From the NCBI GenBank assembly GCA_903929845.1, contig CAIYWF010000030.1, positions 1 to 5,662 on the forward strand: 5,662 nt of DNA, given 5' to 3'. The notes beneath the pieces were generated by a model, which was not told where the DNA came from, made no database searches, and was given only the letters and a program-made list of their open reading frames with translations. Below, piece by piece: positions 1-5,250 of this stretch (the stretch's first letter is position 1; each line of letters opens with the position of its first letter). Source of the DNA: an uncultured Chlorobiaceae bacterium. Lineage in GTDB: Bacteria > Bacteroidota > Chlorobiia > Chlorobiales > Chlorobiaceae. Made by a program: the position numbers and the translations under genes.

Positions 1-20
1 CCCGTTACTGGTTTAGACAT
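1..20 (-). CDS. Possible 5' end of a minus-strand gene leaving the left edge
   Basis: An ATG at 20-18 on the minus strand opens a frame reading MSKPVT before the window ends. A purine-rich AGGAA lies about 9 nt upstream, one of the few Shine-Dalgarno-like sequences in this window, and an AT-rich promoter-like stretch with a short palindrome (43-62) lies upstream of that. The terminator at 82-112 would insulate it from hsdS, so it would be an independent transcript. Six codons do not allow a product to be named, and the start itself is inferred only from these signals. Confidence 0.35.
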
Positions 21-42
21 GGTGTCTGTTCCTTTTTATCGT

Positions 43-62
43 GTATGTCTTATAATACATAC
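43..62. promoter_or_regulatory. Palindrome GTATGT-N8-ACATAC, possible operator/promoter
   Basis: The 6-bp arms at 43-48 and 57-62 are exact inverted repeats around an 8-nt AT-rich centre that contains TATAAT on the plus strand (51-56) and TATAAG on the minus strand. The site sits about 25 nt upstream of the candidate ATG at 20 on the minus strand, where a regulator could overlap a -10 element. No convincing -35 box was seen on either strand, so this is a weak call. Confidence 0.3.
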
Positions 63-81
63 GTACACGTTAAAAAGCAAG

Positions 82-112
82 AAAAAAGCACGATTTTGCT
101 TGAAAATCGTGC
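82..112 (-). terminator. Rho-independent terminator after hsdS
   Basis: A perfect 10-bp stem (88-97 paired with 103-112) with a 5-nt loop is followed, on the minus strand, by six T residues (complement of 82-87) and a second T-rich stretch. The hairpin begins 34 nt after the hsdS stop codon and closes the DUF5131-hsdS transcription unit. On the plus strand the stem has no comparable T run after it, so the direction is clear. Confidence 0.85.
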
Positions 113-146
113 CTGCGCGGTGATGTTTTTCGTTAATGTGTTCGCT

Positions 147-932
147 TTATCCTACTTTCAGGATATCACTGATTCTTACCCATTTCCATTCTTTTGGCAG
201 TGCAGGCAATACATGAAGCTCTGATTGCGTAAGCGGAATAACCGGTTTGAGTTTTTTACCCTGAAGTTTTGCCGCTTGCTCCCGCTCGGATTTGATGGTT
301 TCAAGCAGCTCCTGCGCAGACGGGAGGCTGGTTTGCTGTTCACGCCATGCCTTGGTGAGTTCACCTTCAAAGGCTTGTTTCAGAACAGCTTGACGATAAA
401 CCTTGAGTTGCTCCTGCGCCTTTTTCAGGCAGGCAATTCCGTTATCAAGTTCGCAGAAAAGCTGTTCAAGTTTTGCAACAATGGCGCGTTGTTCGGGGAG
501 TGGGAGGATAGGGATTTCTGATTTTTCAAGATGCTGAAAATGACGTGCATATCCTTTATCAGGAATTTTTCGCAGTAGAATCTTGATAAAGAAAACAAAA
601 AGTTCTGGTAAAATTGATTTGTGGGGTAACAAAACTTTTACGCCATCAGCGCCGGGAACAAAATGAAAGCGAACCAATTTTAAGATCTTGGTGTGATCTC
701 CAAAAACAACAACGGGTAGATCACAACGCAAGACCTTGGATTCGTCATTGGTATATCCACCAATAAAATCAGCACCTTGATCAATTACGGGATATTTCCC
801 TTCAACGATGTATTCTTTTTGCTTAATTTTCTTGCCGTTGGTTGAAATCTTGTCAATCACTGTTTCCAGAGGGAAAAAAGACCAGCCAATTTTTTCTGTT
901 TCATTACGTTTATCCATCAAGTCAATCAGCAC
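147..932 (-). CDS. hsdS: Type I restriction specificity subunit HsdS, half-length (single target-recognition domain)
   Basis: HsdS is the DNA-recognition subunit of type I restriction-modification enzymes; full proteins of about 400 residues carry two target-recognition domains separated by helical spacers. This product has 261 residues: one recognition domain (about 17-145), the hallmark PLPEQRAIVAKLEQLF (144-159), a predicted helical spacer, and LKQAFEGELTKAW (184-196). It then enters a second domain (LPKEWKWVRISDIL, 246-259) and stops at TAA. Almost the whole second recognition domain is therefore missing, and the terminator follows 34 nt later. The first codon used is GTG at 932; an in-frame ATG at 917 is a possible alternative, and neither has a good ribosome binding site. 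The gene follows the DUF5131 gene by 6 nt, so the two are probably one transcript. It may be a dead remnant or a half-subunit that acts as a dimer, as described for some truncated HsdS proteins. Confidence 0.88.
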   Translation of the reverse strand: MLIDLMDKRNETEKIGWSFFPLETVIDKISTNGKKIKQKEYIVEGKYPVIDQGADFIGGYTNDESKVLRCDLPVVVFGDHTKILKLVRFHFVPGADGVKVLLPHKSILPELFVFFIKILLRKIPDKGYARHFQHLEKSEIPILPLPEQRAIVAKLEQLFCELDNGIACLKKAQEQLKVYRQAVLKQAFEGELTKAWREQQTSLPSAQELLETIKSEREQAAKLQGKKLKPVIPLTQSELHVLPALPKEWKWVRISDILKVG

Positions 933-938
933 TTTGAA

Positions 939-1673
939 TTATTGACTAACAAAAAACTCCGGCATTACCGGCTTCTGATCCCATAGAATCCCGTCGAGTG
1001 TACGCCCAGCTTTCTTTTTGTTGAATCCGCCCCATTGCTTGAAAAAAAACGGCACATTGGCGGCAAGGCATTGTTCACGAATCTCCTGCACCCATTCAGG
1101 CTGCATCGGTCGTGCATTTCTGCCGCTTTCACCACCGACAATAACCCAATCTATCCCTTTCAGGTTTAACTCCGGCAATGACCCAAGCAGAGGCTCACAA
1201 GATAAAAATTTTACCCGTGCACCGGTTTCCCGAAGCCTTTCAATTCGGGGTATAGCATGTTGATTTTCCACTGATACACCCATCCAGATATTGTGCGACC
1301 AATCCAGCCATCCTTCACTGTCATAATATTTTAGAACATCAGCCCGCTTGGTCAGTACCTGAAAAACGTGGTGAGGGTTCTGCTGCATCACCTTGAAGAC
1401 TTGCTGAATATAGTCGAGTGGAATATCCTTGTGAAACAGGTCTCCCATTGAGTTGACAAAAACGACTCTCGGCTTTTTCCATCTGGATGGCTCCTGAAGT
1501 GTTTCGGTATGCAGAGTGAGTTTAAACCCGTTGCGATACTTCTCAACTCCCATTGCTTGCAGACGCTTTGCGAATGCCTCAGCGTAGCAGAATTTGCATC
1601 CGTCAGAAACCTTGTCGCATCCAGTAACAGGGTTCCAGGTCATCTCCGTCCACTCTATGTGAGATTGTGCCAT
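939..1673 (-). CDS. DUF5131 (phage Gp37/Gp68 family) three-cysteine protein
   Basis: The 244-residue product matches the PF07505 family, formerly called phage protein Gp37/Gp68. Near the N-terminus is the family's cysteine cluster, C19-X6-C26-X2-C29-Y-A, followed by family-like segments such as VVFVNSMGDLFH, FQVLTKRAD and DWVIVGGESG, and the usual end KQWGG. The cluster recalls a radical SAM iron-sulfur site (canonically CX3CX2C) but with wider spacing; the biochemical reaction is, to my knowledge, not established. Relatives often sit beside a three-Cys-motif partner gene (tcmP), which is not in this window. The ATG at 1673 has no Shine-Dalgarno sequence and is preceded by a minimal ATG-TAA. 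Length looks complete. It lies directly downstream of a decayed hsdR tail and 6 nt upstream of hsdS, in the same reading frame as hsdS with only one stop codon between, so it appears to be an embedded member of the restriction locus. Confidence 0.88.
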   Translation of the reverse strand: MAQSHIEWTEMTWNPVTGCDKVSDGCKFCYAEAFAKRLQAMGVEKYRNGFKLTLHTETLQEPSRWKKPRVVFVNSMGDLFHKDIPLDYIQQVFKVMQQNPHHVFQVLTKRADVLKYYDSEGWLDWSHNIWMGVSVENQHAIPRIERLRETGARVKFLSCEPLLGSLPELNLKGIDWVIVGGESGRNARPMQPEWVQEIREQCLAANVPFFFKQWGGFNKKKAGRTLDGILWDQKPVMPEFFVSQ

Positions 1674-1687
1674 TGTTACATTTTTTT

Positions 1688-1750
1688 AATAATCGTCCCC
1701 CCATCCGATCCTCGAAAAGGAGCCACATTTTGCCCCGCTCTCCATGCGTG
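1688..1750 (-). pseudogene. Remnant of an hsdR 3' end (EcoEI_R_C-type tail)
   Basis: The minus strand encodes a short stretch, H-G-E-R-G-K-M-W-L-L-F-E-D-R-M-G (residues 19-34 counted from an ATG at 1800), that matches the tail of the hsdR at the right edge, H-G-G-R-G-K-M-W-Q-L-F-G-E-R-M-G. At DNA level 1688-1750 aligns with 5281-5341 in the same orientation, about three quarters identical by eye, with a 2-nt insertion near the G run that shifts the frame, and AATAATCG conserved at the far end. Upstream of about 1755 the similarity fades. The scrap abuts the DUF5131 start and appears to be a leftover of an older or different hsdR. It is too short and frameshifted to be functional. Confidence 0.75.
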
Positions 1751-1776
1751 TAAATAACTTCACCGAAGTACTGCAA

Positions 1777-1805
1777 AGAGAATGCAAGCCAAGAGCGCAT
1801 TCTCT
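1777..1805. repeat. Inverted repeat at the 3' end of the PIN toxin gene
   Basis: AGAGAATGC (1777-1785) and its exact complement GCATTCTCT (1797-1805) form a 9-bp stem with an 11-nt loop, overlapping the first base of the PIN stop codon region. No T run follows on either strand, so it is not a convincing intrinsic terminator. It may act as an mRNA-stabilising hairpin, or mark the junction between the toxin-antitoxin block and the hsdR remnant. Confidence 0.4.
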
Positions 1806-2224
1806 CAGCCTTGAGTCAGTACTTTACACACCTGAAGCTGCTCGATTTTACTGAAAGCGCGGTCTTCAGTTAAAAACAGGTGTTCCGATTCAAGTGACAG
1901 ACAACAAGCCGCCTGTATGGCATCAGGGGTTTTCACTCCAAAGTTGGCGCGAATTATGGTAGCGATTTCAAGTACGTTTCTTGACAGATCAACAATGTGT
2001 AAGCTATCTGTTGAAAAGAAATCATTATAAAGTTGTAAAAGCGAAGTGTCCCTGTTGCGCATAGGAGCCACACGACACTCCAGCAGGGTCAGCGCACTTA
2101 CAGCAATGATAGCCTTTGAGTGAGAGGCCAGAAGTTTTTGAATAGAGTGTTGTACTTGTGACACAAGTGCAGAATCTCCCTCAATAAGGTAGATGAGCAC
2201 ATTGCTGTCCAGAAACAGAGTCAT
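1805..2224 (-). CDS. PIN-domain ribonuclease toxin (VapC-like)
   Basis: This 139-residue protein is a PIN-domain nuclease of the VapC type, expected to cleave RNA when its antitoxin is removed. The four acidic positions that bind the metal are visible: D6 in FLDSNVLIY, E49 in LLECRV, D101 in TPDAIQAA and D121 in LTEDRAF; the spacing and length are normal for the family. I chose the ATG at 2224 because it overlaps the antitoxin stop as ATGA, the usual coupling in these operons, and because GGGA lies 6 nt upstream. An ATG at 2236 would add four residues (MGFA) and lacks a good binding site. The gene is translationally coupled to the antitoxin gene upstream and shares its promoter. All active-site residues are present, so the toxin looks intact. 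Its RNA target cannot be told from sequence. Confidence 0.88.
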   Translation of the reverse strand: MTLFLDSNVLIYLIEGDSALVSQVQHSIQKLLASHSKAIIAVSALTLLECRVAPMRNRDTSLLQLYNDFFSTDSLHIVDLSRNVLEIATIIRANFGVKTPDAIQAACCLSLESEHLFLTEDRAFSKIEQLQVCKVLTQG

Positions 2225-2520
2225 AGCGAATCCCATGAGTTGCGCTCATTGGTAATTTGCCGGTCGATCTCCTCTTTTGACCGGGAGCCCGCAGGCTTAT
2301 AATTCATAATCCATTGCGCAGTGCCACGATTTTGTTTGCGTGATTTTGTCAGTATCTCTTTTTTCAACTCCTCTGTTGATTGTGACTCTCCACGATGAAC
2401 AGCATCCCTGCCTTTTTTGACCTTATCAACGACATACAGTTCATACATGATCTCCTCAATATTGGCATTCTCCGGTAAAGCTGAAATTACCCGGATTGCC
2501 TCCTGCTTCAGATTTTCCAT
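2221..2520 (-). CDS. Antitoxin of the PIN toxin, apparently a chimera of two antitoxin types
   Basis: The 99-residue product lies immediately upstream of and overlaps the PIN gene, which marks it as the cognate antitoxin. Residues 1-56 (MENLKQEAIRVISALPEN to TEELKKEI) resemble small antitoxins that usually accompany RelE/ParE toxins and normally end near this point with a short tail. Residues 79-97 (SRSKEEIDRQITNERNSWD) instead resemble the C-terminal toxin-binding tail of VapB-type antitoxins paired with PIN toxins. The middle (57-78) is not recognised. The natural reading is a fusion that joins one antitoxin's N-terminal part to another's toxin-binding tail. The ATG at 2520 is preceded by a weak AGAAG about 8-9 nt upstream. 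A degenerate second copy of the 3' end and the toxin start lies just upstream at 2551-2651. The antitoxin role comes from context and the tail motif; the fusion is inference. Confidence 0.75.
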   Translation of the reverse strand: MENLKQEAIRVISALPENANIEEIMYELYVVDKVKKGRDAVHRGESQSTEELKKEILTKSRKQNRGTAQWIMNYKPAGSRSKEEIDRQITNERNSWDSL

Positions 2521-2550
2521 AGCGGCATCTTCTTTTTTATTGGATCGTTA

Positions 2551-2651
2551 AGCACGATGCTGTCAAGAAACAGAATCATAACGAATCCCATGAGTTGCGT
2601 TTATTCGGTAATTTTTCTGTCAATCTTTACTTTTTATCGTTAGCCTGCGGT
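2551..2651 (-). pseudogene. Degenerate copy of the antitoxin 3' end / PIN toxin 5' end
   Basis: This stretch repeats 2196-2295 in the same orientation at an offset of 355-356 nt. The first 49 positions differ at only five sites; beyond that the match is looser, with a 1-nt insertion near 2606. On the minus strand it still encodes the antitoxin ending RNSWDSL, the ATGA overlap, and a toxin start MGFVMILFLDSIVL (compare MGFAMTLFLDSNVL). The toxin frame is then lost about 30 nt before the intact antitoxin begins. It is therefore a relic of a second toxin-antitoxin pair, truncated where the present antitoxin was joined. The remaining DNA up to the Fic stop (2652-2755) shows no gene I can recognise. 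Confidence 0.75.
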
Positions 2652-2755
2652 CGTAGAAAATATAAAGAGTTTTTCTCACTTATTGCGTTTCAATAACCAT
2701 CTCATAATTCGTCAAGGATATACTCTTTGTCGAACGGTTCTGGCGGAGTAGAAAA

Positions 2756-3946
2756 TTATAACACAGGGAAGAGGTTCGGAAATAATACCTCAACCGCTCC
2801 AACTGGAAAACGGAGGGACAAAGCGCCTTTCGGTGTCTCTGATCCAAGGATCCCATTGCTGGTTAATGAGGAGAGGAGTGTTCTTGCCGTCCTCTCGTTG
2901 AGACCGCTGATACGACTGGCATCACCACGAGTGATTTCTCCTTTCAGCAACACCATTTCAAGAATTGAGAAGGCCTCCGCTCTCCACCCCTGCTGCTCAC
3001 CGTAAAAGCGGAATCGTTTTGCAAGGGTATCAAACTCGAACAGGCTCTCCATAAAGGTTATCTGATCAAGCGATATCTTCAGGAACCAGACAATGAAGGT
3101 ATTCAGTGCACGCAGCGAGAGATTCCCCCTGCCATCAAGATCACCCTGGCACGGCATATCGGCATGATCCATCAGCCTCATATAATCATGTCGGCTTTCG
3201 AGCCCGCGAGCAAGGCCTCGCGATACTGACCAGAGTCCATGAGCGCCGATGCCTGCATGGAGTGCCATGGCATGACTCATGAGACGACTTACCCGTCCGT
3301 TACCATCAAGAAAGGGGTGGATATAATTGAACCGGTGATGCGCCGCAGCCATTGCCGCCAAACGCATTCCTTTGCCAAGTTTCTCAAACGCATACCGCTT
3401 TTCAAAATAATCCATAAATGCCGCAACGGCACTGCTCTCAGGCGGGAGGTGGCGACCTACAGCAACATCATGTTCCGGCTGATTTCTGAACGTGCCTGGA
3501 ATAATTGGAATTCGAACCTCTTTTTTTTGCAGATAACACATCGCCTCAGGAAGATCCCTGTAAAACTCCCGATGCAGCCAGGAGATAAAGCGGCATGAAG
3601 CAGCATCATCAAGTGTTCCGGCAGCATAGAGCGCGTCTATGTTTTGTTGCACACGAATATGGGCCACCGCCTCTCTCTGGAGATCTCTCCGCTCTCCGTT
3701 GCTTTCAAACTGGTTCTGCAGCGCCCGCTCAATATCGCGAGGCATGGTGTTGTGCCCCTCAATAAGGTTGGAGTAGTAGCAGTTCATCACCCGTACAAGA
3801 TCGGCCAGACTTGCCGCTGTTTTAGGGTGAAGCCGGTTTCCGAGCCGTTCAGCAGCGGTTGAGAGACCGGCAATAAGATCAACAATCTCTGGCTCTAACG
3901 ATTCCGGCAGGTAAGGCTCAAGAGGTGGAGGTGTTTCAGTGATCAA
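2756..3946 (-). CDS. Fic family protein (class II, N-terminal inhibitory motif, C-terminal winged helix)
   Basis: Fic proteins transfer AMP, or less often another nucleotide moiety, from a nucleotide to hydroxyl side chains of target proteins. The catalytic motif is complete at 210-221: [12 protein letters not shown], with the essential H210, D214 and R218/R221. S59-NLI-E63-G64 matches the inhibitory [S/T]xxxE[G/N] helix upstream of the core, which places the protein in the self-inhibited class II. The flap segment around PGTFRNQ and VGRHLPP (150-169) is also typical. Residues about 325-375 look like a winged helix-turn-helix, common at the C-terminus of such proteins. At 396 residues the length is normal. 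No ATG fits: the frame is open back to a stop at 3992-3994, and the best start is a TTG at 3946 without a ribosome binding site. The start is thus uncertain, and residues such as HNRQLL just upstream could belong to the protein if a rarer start is used. The target protein is unknown. Confidence 0.9.
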   Translation of the reverse strand: MITETPPPLEPYLPESLEPEIVDLIAGLSTAAERLGNRLHPKTAASLADLVRVMNCYYSNLIEGHNTMPRDIERALQNQFESNGERRDLQREAVAHIRVQQNIDALYAAGTLDDAASCRFISWLHREFYRDLPEAMCYLQKKEVRIPIIPGTFRNQPEHDVAVGRHLPPESSAVAAFMDYFEKRYAFEKLGKGMRLAAMAAAHHRFNYIHPFLDGNGRVSRLMSHAMALHAGIGAHGLWSVSRGLARGLESRHDYMRLMDHADMPCQGDLDGRGNLSLRALNTFIVWFLKISLDQITFMESLFEFDTLAKRFRFYGEQQGWRAEAFSILEMVLLKGEITRGDASRISGLNERTARTLLSSLTSNGILGSETPKGALSLRFPVGAVEVLFPNLFPVL

Positions 3947-3947
3947 T

Positions 3948-4034
3948 AATTGCCGATTATGTGATGGTGTTTTTTCTTTGAGAATAAGACGTTATCGCCA
4001 ATAATCTATAAAAATTGCCGATAATTTTGCCGAT
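3948..4034. promoter_or_regulatory. Repeated TTGCCGAT motifs upstream of fic, candidate operator
   Basis: AATTGCCGAT occurs at 3948-3957 and 4013-4022, and TTTTGCCGAT at 4025-4034; the last two are spaced 12 nt apart. An inverted near-copy, TTATCGCCAAT (3992-4002), pairs with ATTGCCGATAA (4014-4024) with one mismatch, giving an 11-bp dyad with an 11-nt centre. One copy touches the presumed TTG start of fic. Such clustering in a divergent intergenic region suggests a repressor site, perhaps for the Fic protein's own C-terminal winged helix. The binding protein is inferred, not shown. The rest of the fic-DUF1566 gap shows only a weak promoter-like GATAAT at 4129-4134 pointing to the DUF1566 gene. 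Confidence 0.5.
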
Positions 4035-4186
4035 CTTTGTTGCAGGAGAACGAGTGAGATAACTTGCAAAAAGGTGACGGATAGGTTCAGTTATTGCCAA
4101 AAAAACTTTATACTGCTTGTGATGTAGGGATAATAGTGTACGAGAGCGATTCTTCATTTTAGTTTCCAACAACTCAACGATCAACG

Positions 4187-4663
4187 ATGATGAAACATTT
4201 TGCAAAAAGGGGGATTGCACGGCTGTGGATGGTAGTGCTGCTTGCAGGGCTGAGCATGGTGACGGTTTCGGCAGTAGCATCAGCAGTACAGATTGGGGAC
4301 GAGTACGATAATGATCATCGGTATCTTGGGGGAATCGTTTTTTATGTTGATGGAACTGGAAATCATGGTCTTGTTGCAGCAAAAGCCGATTTCCAGAATT
4401 ATATGAATTGGTATGATGCCAAGAGTGCCTGTGAAAATCTTGTCAGCAATAGTTATAGTGACTGGTTTTTACCGAATAAAGAGCAGTTGAATCAACTGTA
4501 TAATAAGCGTAGTGCTGTTGGCGGTTTTTCCGGCTACGGCTACTGGAGTTCTACGGAGGACGACGCAGACGGCGCGTGGTACCAGTACTTCGGCAGTGGC
4601 AACCAGGACGTCAACGTCAATAAGATCGTCAGGTTGTGTGTTCGGGCGGTGCGGGCTTTTTAA
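4187..4663 (+). CDS. Secreted DUF1566 protein, probable target of a diversity-generating retroelement
   Basis: The 158-residue product starts with a signal peptide: basic MMKHFAKRGIARLW, hydrophobic VVLLAGLSMVTVSAV, and a likely cleavage after ASA (about residue 33); no lipobox cysteine is present. The mature part is a DUF1566 domain (Lcl C-terminal-like, PF07603), with Y-L-G-G-I-V-F-Y-V near 46-54, SDWFLPNKEQLNQLY (91-105) and YWSSTE (119-124). The last 40 residues show a framework (AW.Q.F..GNQ....NK.....VRAVRAF) whose variable positions are encoded mostly by GAC, GGC, TAC, GTC, ATC and AAC. This is what adenine-directed mutagenesis of AAC codons gives. The protein would be exported and could bind a variable ligand. 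Start: two adjacent ATGs at 4187 and 4190, without a clear ribosome binding site. It is divergent from fic and apparently transcribed alone. No retroelement reverse transcriptase is in the window. Confidence 0.85.
   Translation: MMKHFAKRGIARLWMVVLLAGLSMVTVSAVASAVQIGDEYDNDHRYLGGIVFYVDGTGNHGLVAAKADFQNYMNWYDAKSACENLVSNSYSDWFLPNKEQLNQLYNKRSAVGGFSGYGYWSSTEDDADGAWYQYFGSGNQDVNVNKIVRLCVRAVRAF
4541..4660 (+). other. Putative DGR variable region (VR) at the 3' end of the DUF1566 gene
   Basis: From the codon for Y119 to the last sense codon, base composition turns sharply GC-rich compared with the AT-rich upstream part of the same gene. Candidate diversified codons are residues 125-129, 132, 134, 136-137, 141-145 and 147-151. 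Nearly all end in C or T, and most differ from AAC or AAT only at positions 1-2. Framework codons between them (AW, Q, F, GNQ, K) are free of this bias. The final CGG GCG GTG CGG GCT TTT is a GC-rich block in the place where the initiation-of-mutagenic-homology element lies in known DGRs. No template repeat with AAC-rich codons is present in the window. The call rests on pattern; a comparison with the template would settle it. Confidence 0.65.
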
Positions 4664-4695
4664 CTATTTATCTATTCAACAATTAAGGGGGTACC

Positions 4696-4726
4696 GGGGG
4701 CGAAGCCCCCAGTGGAAATTTTTTTT
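4696..4726 (+). terminator. GC hairpin with T tract after the DUF1566 gene
   Basis: GGGGGC (4696-4701) and GCCCCC (4705-4710) form a 6-bp all-GC stem around a GAA loop, followed after 8 nt by eight T residues (4719-4726). This can serve as a transcription terminator, although the T run is somewhat distant from the stem. A second G5 run at 4687-4691 could pair with the same C run. The location, 35 nt past the end of the candidate variable region, also fits the stem-loops that assist target recognition in diversity-generating retroelements, although those usually have longer stems and a 4-nt loop. The two roles are not exclusive. Confidence 0.6.
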
Positions 4727-4961
4727 CAGCGCGGTAATTTTGACACCTTTTTTGCTGATTTGCTCTTGGATCAAAACTGCTTTCTTCACAACAGCATAAT
4801 GTGCTCCAGCACTCTGTATTCTTCAGCGTTACGATGGCATTCACTACCTTATAGCCGGGATGATGTCCCCTTCGAGTCAGGTGCGGTGCTTGATTGTTGT
4901 CGTATGCTGTGGAAGACAAGCGAGATAATTTCGTTACTCTCATAATAAAATAACAATAACC
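4727..4961. other. Intergenic stretch without recognisable gene
   Basis: I see no supported gene between the hairpin after the DUF1566 gene and the UPF0175 start. A minus-strand frame covers it but has no family resemblance and runs through the hairpin. There is no template repeat and no RNA gene: a TTCGAGTC at 4870-4877 recalls a tRNA T-loop but lacks a matching stem. The last 30 nt before the UPF0175 gene are AT-rich and could hold its promoter, without clear boxes. Confidence 0.5.
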
Positions 4962-5222
4962 ATGTTGAGCAATCCGAATACACTGAACATTCCTCAAGAC
5001 ATATTGGATTCGGCACGCCTGACAATAAATGACTTGAGAACAGAGTTGGCTGTCAGCTTGCATGCGCAGCGGCGTCTTTCAATCGGAAAGGCACATGAAC
5101 TGGCAGATATGTCATTGTGGGAATTCCGTCAACTTCTGGCATTCCGACGCATTGCACCTGATTATGATCTCTCCGACCTGGATAAAGATATTGCAACGCT
5201 TCAGGAGTTAAGACGACGATGA
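4962..5222 (+). CDS. UPF0175 family antitoxin, orphaned
   Basis: This 86-residue protein belongs to UPF0175 (PF03683), small helical DNA-binding antitoxins. It shows the family pattern: an N-terminal IPQDILDSARLTINDLRTELA, then an HTH-like core LSIGKAHELADMSLWEFRQLL (39-59), and the closing YDLSDLDKDIATLQEL (68-83). Length is normal and the frame is intact. Its usual partner is a DUF3368 PIN-like toxin encoded directly downstream with an ATGA overlap. Here the ATGA is present (5219-5222) and the new frame opens MKVVS, as such toxins do, but it then degenerates and runs antisense into hsdR. The antitoxin thus appears to have lost its toxin. The ATG at 4962 has no ribosome binding site; AT-rich DNA precedes it. 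It converges on hsdR with 28 nt between the two stop codons. Confidence 0.85.
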   Translation: MLSNPNTLNIPQDILDSARLTINDLRTELAVSLHAQRRLSIGKAHELADMSLWEFRQLLAFRRIAPDYDLSDLDKDIATLQELRRR

Positions 5223-5248
5223 AGGTGGTCAGTACTATCATCACTATC
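5219..5248 (+). pseudogene. Stub of a DUF3368 (PIN-like) toxin gene
   Basis: The ATG at 5219 overlaps the UPF0175 stop as ATGA and is followed by codons for MKVVS, then TIITIT. DUF3368 toxins commonly start MKVVSN-T-P-I-I or similar, so the first five codons, and perhaps the following IIT after a small deletion, are what remains. From about 5249 on the sequence is the 3' end of hsdR on the other strand, so the toxin body is absent. Identification rests on very few residues plus the typical gene order, and is therefore tentative. Confidence 0.5.
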
Positions 5249-5250
5249 AC

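Noticed and set aside
1603..1800. Reading the 65-codon minus-strand frame as a real small gene
   Set aside because: Only the part matching the hsdR tail is meaningful; the rest is out of frame with hsdR and runs into the DUF5131 gene, so a remnant explains it better.
3239..3598. Plus-strand open frame of 119 codons inside fic
   Set aside because: It lies entirely antisense to the Fic core including its catalytic motif, and its product has no recognisable features.
3957..4382. Minus-strand open frame of 141 codons overlapping the fic upstream region and the DUF1566 signal peptide
   Set aside because: It has no family resemblance, overlaps the clear DUF1566 coding sequence on the other strand and covers the repeated operator-like boxes.
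4855..4900. tRNA-like TTCGAGTC sequence
   Set aside because: The flanking bases do not form a T-arm stem and no acceptor or anticodon arm can be drawn around it.
4683..5063. Minus-strand open frame of 126 codons
   Set aside because: It runs through the hairpin after the DUF1566 gene and overlaps the UPF0175 gene antisense; the composition (cysteine runs, no motif) does not look like a protein.
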